A DNA stretch of 10,614 nt from an uncultured Bergeyella sp. (GTDB lineage: Bacteria; Bacteroidota; Bacteroidia; Flavobacteriales; Weeksellaceae), in the NCBI GenBank assembly GCA_916710115.1, contig CAKAOY010000026.1, forward strand, positions 1 through 10,614. Direction: 5' to 3'. Numbering within the stretch: position 1 is the stretch's first letter; each line of letters starts with the position of its first letter. This document shows positions 5,591 through 10,614 of the stretch, piece after piece. Both the position numbers and the translations under genes were made by a program. The notes under the pieces were generated by a model, which saw only the letters and a list, made by a program, of their open reading frames with translations, was not told the DNA's origin and made no database searches.

Positions 5591-7258
5591 ATGAATAATA
5601 AAAAAAATACCTTCGCCCTCCTTAGACGGCTCTTTGCAATATGTATGAATTTCCGTAGCTGGTTTGTAATAGCACTTCTGGTTTCCATAATGTTATCATT
5701 GGTATCTACATATCGCCCTTATCTCTCAATGAAAATTATTGATGAAGATATTATAAAGTATAAAGACAAGCAACAAGTGCTTCTAAGTGTTGGGCTTTTT
5801 ACAGGTCTTGTCGTCATAGAAGCTACATTGAACTATCTATTAGTCTATTTTTCTAACTTCATATCCCAAAATGTTATCAAGCATATTAGAGAAAAACTAT
5901 TCCAAAAGATGATTTTCTTTAAAACATCATTCTTTGATAAGACTCCAATAGGACAATTGGTAACTCGTGCAGTGAGTGATGTAGAGACCATATCTACTAT
6001 CTATACTGATGGATTCCTAATGGTATTTGGTGATATACTCCGTATTGTTTTCGTTTTAGTAATGATGTTTGCTGTGAATCCGCATTTGAGTGCTATCGCT
6101 ATATTTATCCTACCATTGATGATTGTCGTCACTCGACTTTTTCAAAGGAAATTAAAGAAAGCATTTAGTGATGAACGGAATTTTATTTCAGTTCAGAACT
6201 CATTTGTTCAAGAAAGATTGTCAGGAATGAGTATAATCCAAGTATTCCGAAGAGAAAATGTAGAATTTAAAAAGTTTGTTGAAATCAATAAAACTCTAAA
6301 ATCTGCTCTCCTACGAACAGTTTTTATATTCTCATTATTCTTCCCAACAGTAGAATTAGTATCTTCCATATTCATCGGATTAGTATTTGTATATAGCGGA
6401 TATATCACCATCACTGCAGGAAAGGTTATAGCCTTTGTACAATTCATTCATATGCTTATCCGACCTTTACGACAGATGGCAGATAGATTTAATAATATCC
6501 AACGAGGAATAGTAGGTGCTGATAGAGTTTTTAGTCTGATGGATGAAGACCTAACTATTGCAAATGAAGGTAAGTATATTCCAACTAATCTAAAAGGTAA
6601 AATAGAATTTAAAAATGTATATTTCTCCTATGATGAAAAGCAAGAAGTATTAAAAAATGTTAGCTTCGTAGTAAATGAAGGCGAAACTACAGCTATCGTT
6701 GGTGCTACTGGTGCAGGGAAATCTACTATTATTAATCTTATACCAAGACTTTATGAAATTAATAAAGGGCAAATCCTTATTGATGATATAGATATTAAGG
6801 ATTATGAACTACAAAGTCTAAGAAAAAATATTGTAGTTGTGCTACAAGATGTTTTTCTTTTTCACGGAACTATCTATGAAAACCTCTCTTTTGGTGATAA
6901 ATCAATTACAATTGATAGAGTAAAAGAGGCAGCAAGGGAAATTGAAATTGATAAATTCATAGAACAACTACCTAATGGTTATAATTTCGTGGTGAGTGAG
7001 AGAGGTTCTTCCATATCGTTAGGGCAAAGGCAACTTTTATCTTTCCTTAGAGCCTACTTACTAAATCCAAAAATTCTTATTCTTGATGAGGCTACATCAT
7101 CAATAGATATAGAAAGTGAAAAATTAATTCAGAAAGCAACTGAAAAAATCACTAAAAATAGAACAGCAATTATTATTGCTCATCGGAAGACTACTATAGA
7201 GAATGCAGATAAAATAATAATAATGGATAAAGGAAGTATTATTTCTAAAAGTAAATAA
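5591..7258 (+). CDS. ABC exporter half-transporter (MdlB/MsbA-like), short C-terminus
   Basis: The 555-residue product fuses a type 1 exporter membrane domain (about residues 20-300, six hydrophobic segments) to an ATPase domain (about 337-550). ATPase motifs are all present: the aromatic A-loop (Tyr347), Walker A GATGAGKST (371-379), Q-loop Gln419 in VLQD, SERGSS (469-474), signature SISLGQRQ (474-481), Walker B ILILDEAT (495-502, Glu500) and H-loop His531. The SLGQRQLLSF form of the signature is typical of MdlB/YheH-type exporters. It would act in the inner membrane as a homo- or heterodimer; the substrate is unknown. Oddities are AHRKTT instead of the usual AHRLST at the H-loop, and an abrupt end (MDKGSIISKSK) where relatives continue about 25-30 residues with a GxHxEL segment. 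No frame downstream restores that segment. Confidence 0.9.
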   Translation: MNNKKNTFALLRRLFAICMNFRSWFVIALLVSIMLSLVSTYRPYLSMKIIDEDIIKYKDKQQVLLSVGLFTGLVVIEATLNYLLVYFSNFISQNVIKHIREKLFQKMIFFKTSFFDKTPIGQLVTRAVSDVETISTIYTDGFLMVFGDILRIVFVLVMMFAVNPHLSAIAIFILPLMIVVTRLFQRKLKKAFSDERNFISVQNSFVQERLSGMSIIQVFRRENVEFKKFVEINKTLKSALLRTVFIFSLFFPTVELVSSIFIGLVFVYSGYITITAGKVIAFVQFIHMLIRPLRQMADRFNNIQRGIVGADRVFSLMDEDLTIANEGKYIPTNLKGKIEFKNVYFSYDEKQEVLKNVSFVVNEGETTAIVGATGAGKSTIINLIPRLYEINKGQILIDDIDIKDYELQSLRKNIVVVLQDVFLFHGTIYENLSFGDKSITIDRVKEAAREIEIDKFIEQLPNGYNFVVSERGSSISLGQRQLLSFLRAYLLNPKILILDEATSSIDIESEKLIQKATEKITKNRTAIIIAHRKTTIENADKIIIMDKGSIISKSK

Positions 7259-7280
7259 TATTTTTAACATATCGGAAACT

Positions 7281-7320
7281 AAAAATGCTTCTTGGAAATT
7301 ATATTTTCAGAAGCATTTTT
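7281..7320. terminator. Hairpin terminator between the ABC transporter gene and lpxB
   Basis: Perfect 12-base arms AAAAATGCTTCT (7281-7292) and AGAAGCATTTTT (7309-7320) can be extended by a GGAAA/TTTTC inner stem. Each arm ends in a run of five A or T, so the hairpin can terminate transcription from either side, as expected between converging genes. An overlapping alternative inverted repeat (7292-7301 with 7324-7333) is also present. Confidence 0.75.
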
Positions 7321-7349
7321 ATGTAATTTCCAATTGAAAATTATATTTT

Positions 7350-8456
7350 TCACCTCAAAGAATCATAAATTATTTTTGACGCTTTTAGGCTCGCACCCTC
7401 GCCACCTAATATTTCTTGAAGGATTTTATAGTTTTTGAGTATCGTAGGGCGATTTTTCCCAAGTATTAAATGTAGTTCGGTTACAAGATTATCCGTAGTT
7501 AAATCATCTTGAATGAGTTCTTTGATGATTTCTTTATCCATTATTAAATTTACCAATGAGATATATTTGATGTGTTTTACTAATCTTTTAGCGATTTCAT
7601 AGGATATTTTACTCCCGCGATAGCAGACTACTTCTGGAATATTGAGTAACGCTGTTTCCAAAGTAGCAGTTCCCGAAGTAACAAGTGCTCCCTGAGAGCA
7701 TCGTAGCAAATCGTAAGTTTTATTTTGTATCCAATGAACATCAGAATCTATAAATTTATCATAAAAATCTTTATTTAAACTTGGAGCACCTGCTATCACG
7801 AATTGATAATTAGGGAAATGGGGCCTCACAGATAGCATTATGTTTAGCATTTTCTCTATTTCTTGCTTTCTTGACCCAGGTAATAGAGCAATTATTGGTT
7901 TTTTGTTGAGGTTATGTTCTTGTTTAAATTCATTAATATTAATTTCTTTTAGATTCGAAATAGCATCAAGTAAGGGATGTCCCACAAAGTGAGCATTATA
8001 ATTATGTTTTTGATAAAATTTTTCTTCAAATGGGAGTATAACAAGCATCTCATCGACATATTTTTTTATTGTTTTGATGCGTCCTTCCTTCCAAGCCCAA
8101 AGTTGTGGTGATATGTAATACACTACTTTAATACCTAATTTTTTTGCAAATTTAGCAATCCTTAGGTTGAATCCAGGGTAGTCAATAAGAATAAGTACAT
8201 CAGGGTGGTAGGATTTTATATCTTCCTTACAGAAACTGATATTTCGTAGTATCGTAGGTAGGTTTTTAATAACTTCTACGAATCCCATAAATGCAAGGTC
8301 TTTGTAATGTTTGATAGGTTTTCCTCCTATTTTTTGCATCAAATCTCCTCCCCAGAAACGAAATTCTGCCTTTTCATCTTGTTGGAGTAGAGATTTCATA
8401 AGGTTACTTCCATGCAAATCTCCCGATGCCTCCCCAGCGATGATGTAATATTTCAT
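7350..8456 (-). CDS. lpxB: Lipid-A-disaccharide synthase
   Basis: The 368-residue product is a GT19 glycosyltransferase. It joins UDP-2,3-diacylglucosamine and lipid X into the tetra-acylated disaccharide precursor of lipid A, at the cytoplasmic face of the inner membrane. Signatures include the N-terminal IAGEASGDLHGSNLM (residues 6-20), FRFWGGDLM (32-40), FMGFVEV (56-62), LIDYPGFN (90-97), YYISPQLWAWKEGR (113-126), VGHPLLD (158-164), LLPGSRKQEI (191-200) and SGTATLET (261-268). Length is normal. It follows ruvB by 58 bases with no terminator and no clear -7 element, so it is probably co-transcribed with it. Its presence shows a Gram-negative outer membrane containing lipopolysaccharide. surE, which I would expect beside lpxB in some relatives, is absent here. 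Confidence 0.96.
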   Translation of the reverse strand: MKYYIIAGEASGDLHGSNLMKSLLQQDEKAEFRFWGGDLMQKIGGKPIKHYKDLAFMGFVEVIKNLPTILRNISFCKEDIKSYHPDVLILIDYPGFNLRIAKFAKKLGIKVVYYISPQLWAWKEGRIKTIKKYVDEMLVILPFEEKFYQKHNYNAHFVGHPLLDAISNLKEININEFKQEHNLNKKPIIALLPGSRKQEIEKMLNIMLSVRPHFPNYQFVIAGAPSLNKDFYDKFIDSDVHWIQNKTYDLLRCSQGALVTSGTATLETALLNIPEVVCYRGSKISYEIAKRLVKHIKYISLVNLIMDKEIIKELIQDDLTTDNLVTELHLILGKNRPTILKNYKILQEILGGEGASLKASKIIYDSLR

Positions 8457-8514
8457 ATTAATGATATTAAAAATTATAAAAAATATTAGTAGCCACTACC
8501 TTGATAACCATATA

Positions 8515-9534
8515 TTAGAATAATTCTCCTGATTTTGTATGAGATAGTCCTAAATGTTTATATGCTTTCTCTGTTACTTCACGCCCTCTTGGAGTTCTTA
8601 TAATGAAACCTTCTTGAATCAAATAGGGTTCATACACTTCTTCAATGGTTTCTGGATTTTCGCCGATGGATGTTGCGAGTGCAGAAATCCCTACGGGCTT
8701 TCCCTTGAAATTATCTATCATTACTCGCATTATTTTATTGTCCATATCATCGAGTCCATACTCATCTACATTAAGTGAGTTTAGAGCAAATTTAGTGATG
8801 TTGATATCTATCTCGCCATTGCTTTTGATTTCTGCGAAGTCTCTTACTCTTCGGAGCAGAGCATTTGCAATTCTTGGAGTTCCCCTACTTCTGCGGGCTA
8901 TTTCAATAGATGCATCTTCGTAGATAGGTACTCCTAGTACCCTAGCACTTCGTTGGATAATAGTACTGAGTAGTTCTACATTATAATATTCTAATCGACA
9001 TTGTATTCCAAATCGGGCGAGTAGAGGTTTTGTGAGCATACCGCTTCGGGTGGTTGCCCCTACGAGGGTGAATGGGTTCAATCCAATCTGTACGGAACGA
9101 GCATTGGGGCCAGATTCTATCATTATATCAATTTTGAAATCTTCCATTGCCGAGTAGAGATATTCCTCTACGATGGGAGATAGTCTGTGTATTTCGTCAA
9201 TGAATAATACATCATTTTCTTCCAAATTGGTTAGTAACCCTGCGAGACTACCAGGTTTGTCGAGTACAGGTCCTGATGTTACCTTGCAATTAACTCCTAA
9301 TTCATTCGCAATAATATGAGACAGTGTGGTTTTTCCAAGTCCTGGTGGGCCGTGTAATAGAGTATGATCAAGTGCTTTCCCTCTTTTTTTTGCAGCACTT
9401 ACGAATACTTCCAAGTTGTCCATAGTTTTTCTTTGTCCTGCAAAGTCGTTAAAAGATTGCGGACGGATTTGCTCTTCTTGGTCTAAGTCGTATTGAGAAT
9501 AATTTTCTTTGTCGGGACGGAGAATGTCTTTCAT
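8515..9534 (-). CDS. ruvB: Holliday junction branch migration ATPase RuvB
   Basis: The 339-residue product is the hexameric motor that, with RuvA, drives branch migration of Holliday junctions in recombinational repair. It has the RuvB N-terminal segment RPQSFNDFAGQ (24-34), Walker A GPPGLGKTT (62-70), Walker B FIDEIHRL (111-118), sensor 1 GATTRSG (159-165), the arginine finger in LLARFG (Arg174) and sensor 2 in RGTPRIANALLRR (217-229). The C-terminal winged helix ends with IQEGFIIRTPRGR (306-318). Length and order are normal, so the gene appears intact. The C-terminal tail after residue 330 is short and variable, as in the family. ruvA and ruvC are not in the window. Its likely promoter overlaps the tsf terminator. 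Confidence 0.98.
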   Translation of the reverse strand: MKDILRPDKENYSQYDLDQEEQIRPQSFNDFAGQRKTMDNLEVFVSAAKKRGKALDHTLLHGPPGLGKTTLSHIIANELGVNCKVTSGPVLDKPGSLAGLLTNLEENDVLFIDEIHRLSPIVEEYLYSAMEDFKIDIMIESGPNARSVQIGLNPFTLVGATTRSGMLTKPLLARFGIQCRLEYYNVELLSTIIQRSARVLGVPIYEDASIEIARRSRGTPRIANALLRRVRDFAEIKSNGEIDINITKFALNSLNVDEYGLDDMDNKIMRVMIDNFKGKPVGISALATSIGENPETIEEVYEPYLIQEGFIIRTPRGREVTEKAYKHLGLSHTKSGELF

Positions 9535-9556
9535 TACGAATGTTTTTTTTCGTTGT

Positions 9557-9583
9557 CAAAGGTAGCAAAAATCCCTTTACCAA
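9557..9583 (-). promoter_or_regulatory. Candidate ruvB-lpxB promoter
   Basis: On the minus strand TACCTTTG (9557-9564) matches TAnnTTTG and lies 22 bases before the ruvB ATG. A TTG at 9581-9583 lies 16 bases upstream of it, slightly closer than the usual 17-23. That TTG and the whole spacer lie inside the tsf terminator hairpin and its T run. Confidence 0.5.
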
Positions 9584-9602
9584 TAGGTAGATAAAGGGAT
9601 TT
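9566..9602 (-). terminator. Rho-independent terminator after tsf
   Basis: On the minus strand the arms AAATCCCTTTA and TAAAGGGATTT form a perfect 11-base stem around a 12-base loop (plus-strand arms 9569-9579 and 9592-9602). An alternative inner ACC/GGT pairing is possible. The 3' arm runs into TTTTTGC, giving a five-T tail. It begins 25 bases after the tsf stop codon. Confidence 0.8.
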
Positions 9603-9627
9603 CTTTTTATGATTGATGTTTTATAGA

Positions 9628-10590
9628 TTATAGAGCAACTCTGATGAAAGCTGTAACTTCTGCACCAGCGTTTTCTACATATTTAGCAACTTTAATGTCT
9701 CCATCTTTAATGTAGTTTTGGTCAAGAAGAGCCTTTTCCTGGTCTAATGAAGTGTTATCAGAGATAAATCTTTGGATTTTTCCAGGGATGATTTTGTCCC
9801 AGATTTGTTCTGGTTTTCCTTCTGCTTTTAGCTCTGCTTTTGCATTTTCTTCAGCTTGTTTGATAACCTCATCTGTCAATTGAGAGTAAGAAACGAACTG
9901 AGGGATGTTTTTCAATGGTTTTCCGAGTCTCACGAGTTCTTCGTTATCTTTTTCAATTGCAGCGATTCTCGCTTCTGTTTCTTTTGCTACGAATTCAGGG
10001 TCAAAATCCTTATAAGAAAGTACCTCTGGGCTCATAGAAGCAACTTGCATAGATACATTTCTTGCAACTTCGGCAGCGTTATCTACTTTTGCATTAAGAG
10101 CAGTGATGGCAGCAATTTTGTTACCAGCGTGGATGTAGTAATTTACAAAATTACCTTTGATTTTTTGGAAAGAACCAACTTCAATTTTTTCACCGATAAC
10201 ACCCGTTTGCTCGATAAGTTTCTCAGCTACGGTGATGCCTTGGTAATCAGCTGCTAATAATTCTTCTTTTGTTTCGAAGTTAAGAGCCATTTCAGCAAGG
10301 TCAGAAGCCAATTTTACGAAGCTTTCTCCTTTTGCAACGAAGTCAGTTTCACAATTAAGAGAGATGATAGCACCTACTGTGTTATCAGCATTTACTCTTG
10401 CTATTACAGCACCTTCAGCAGATTCTCTGTCAGCTCTGTTTGCTGCTACTTTTTGTCCTTTTTTTCTAAGGATTTCAATAGCTTTATCAAAGTCTCCTTC
10501 CGCTTCTACTAAAGCTTTTTTGCAGTCCATCATACCTGCACCTGTCGTGTTTCTTAGTTTAGCAACATCTGCGGCTACTGGTGTATACAT
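9628..10590 (-). CDS. tsf: Elongation factor Ts
   Basis: The 320-residue product is the nucleotide exchange factor that releases GDP from EF-Tu. It has the N-terminal UBA-like domain with KLRNTTGAGMMDCKKAL (residues 11-27). The conserved EF-Tu contact TDFVAK (82-87) lies in SLNCETDFVAK. IHAGNKIAAI is in the core domain, and the C-terminal module contains GKIQRFISDNTSLDQEKALL before AEVTAFIRVAL. It is longer than the roughly 280-residue proteobacterial form because of a charged, partly repetitive insert (about residues 195-260), a feature I associate with some flavobacterial EF-Ts proteins. Codon usage is richer in preferred codons than in the neighbours, as expected for a highly expressed gene. 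The start MYTPVAADVAKLRN is the expected one. rpsB would lie upstream, beyond the right edge. Confidence 0.97.
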   Translation of the reverse strand: MYTPVAADVAKLRNTTGAGMMDCKKALVEAEGDFDKAIEILRKKGQKVAANRADRESAEGAVIARVNADNTVGAIISLNCETDFVAKGESFVKLASDLAEMALNFETKEELLAADYQGITVAEKLIEQTGVIGEKIEVGSFQKIKGNFVNYYIHAGNKIAAITALNAKVDNAAEVARNVSMQVASMSPEVLSYKDFDPEFVAKETEARIAAIEKDNEELVRLGKPLKNIPQFVSYSQLTDEVIKQAEENAKAELKAEGKPEQIWDKIIPGKIQRFISDNTSLDQEKALLDQNYIKDGDIKVAKYVENAGAEVTAFIRVAL

Positions 10591-10614
10591 ATTATAATAA
10601 ATTTTATATTTTTG

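Noticed and set aside
7250..7335. Possible frameshift at the 3' end of the ABC transporter gene
   Set aside because: Neither of the other two frames after the stop encodes the missing GxHxEL-type tail, so a simple frameshift does not explain the short end.
8457..8514. Terminator or promoter between ruvB and lpxB
   Set aside because: Only a 4-base stem with loop CCA is seen and there is no TAnnTTTG match, so the two genes are better read as co-transcribed.
9856..10257. Open frame on the plus strand opposite tsf
   Set aside because: The protein is cysteine- and phenylalanine-rich without recognisable motifs, and the opposite strand is a clear EF-Ts gene. It is an antisense shadow, as are the frames opposite ruvB, nrnA, the ABC transporter and the hydrolase.
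1..10614. Mobile elements, CRISPR arrays, tRNA genes, defence or toxin genes
   Set aside because: Gaps are all under about 160 bases and show no repeat arrays, cloverleaf-like sequence or transposase remnants. Every sizeable gene but the DUF3822-like one fits a known housekeeping family.

Overview
The window is an AT-rich chromosomal segment from a Gram-negative member of the Bacteroidota, most likely class Flavobacteriia. The protein sequences look closest to the Chryseobacterium/Riemerella/Elizabethkingia group, but that placement rests on recognition only. Three things support it. Upstream regions carry the Bacteroidota-type promoter -7 element TAnnTTTG, and one has a full TTG-N19-TATATTTG. 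Starts lack strong Shine-Dalgarno sequences. The gene set includes a lipid A enzyme (LpxB), a DUF177-rpmF-accB cluster and a family I take to be the Bacteroidota-specific DUF3822. All genes read as housekeeping. I see no mobile element, CRISPR array, tRNA or rRNA, and no gene-free stretch above about 160 bases.

Layout. Bases 1-1137 (minus strand) hold the promoter, a DUF177/YceD-like gene, rpmF (ribosomal protein L32), a rho-independent terminator, and the start of accB (biotin carrier of acetyl-CoA carboxylase) cut by the window edge. A divergent alpha/beta hydrolase gene (1249-2004, plus) meets the next minus-strand operon at a shared hairpin terminator whose stem contains the stop codons of both genes. 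That operon (4717 down to 2028) encodes a YfcE-type metallophosphoesterase, an Smr-domain protein, a DUF3822-like protein and an NrnA-type DHH phosphoesterase. It is very tightly packed and may have an RNA or nucleotide turnover theme.

Bases 4802-7258 (plus) hold truA (tRNA pseudouridine synthase) followed 21 bases later by an ABC exporter half-transporter whose C-terminus is unusually short. A hairpin separates it from the converging lpxB. Bases 7350-9564 (minus) hold ruvB (Holliday junction helicase) then lpxB, probably co-transcribed. Bases 9566-10590 (minus) hold tsf (EF-Ts) with its own terminator, which overlaps the likely ruvB promoter. rpsB would be expected just beyond the right edge.

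No new multi-gene system is evident. The points most worth a second look are the hairpin in the rpmF leader, the absence of fabH between rpmF and accB, the stop codons inside a bidirectional terminator, the Smr/DUF3822/NrnA operon, the shortened ABC transporter, and the terminator-promoter overlap between tsf and ruvB.
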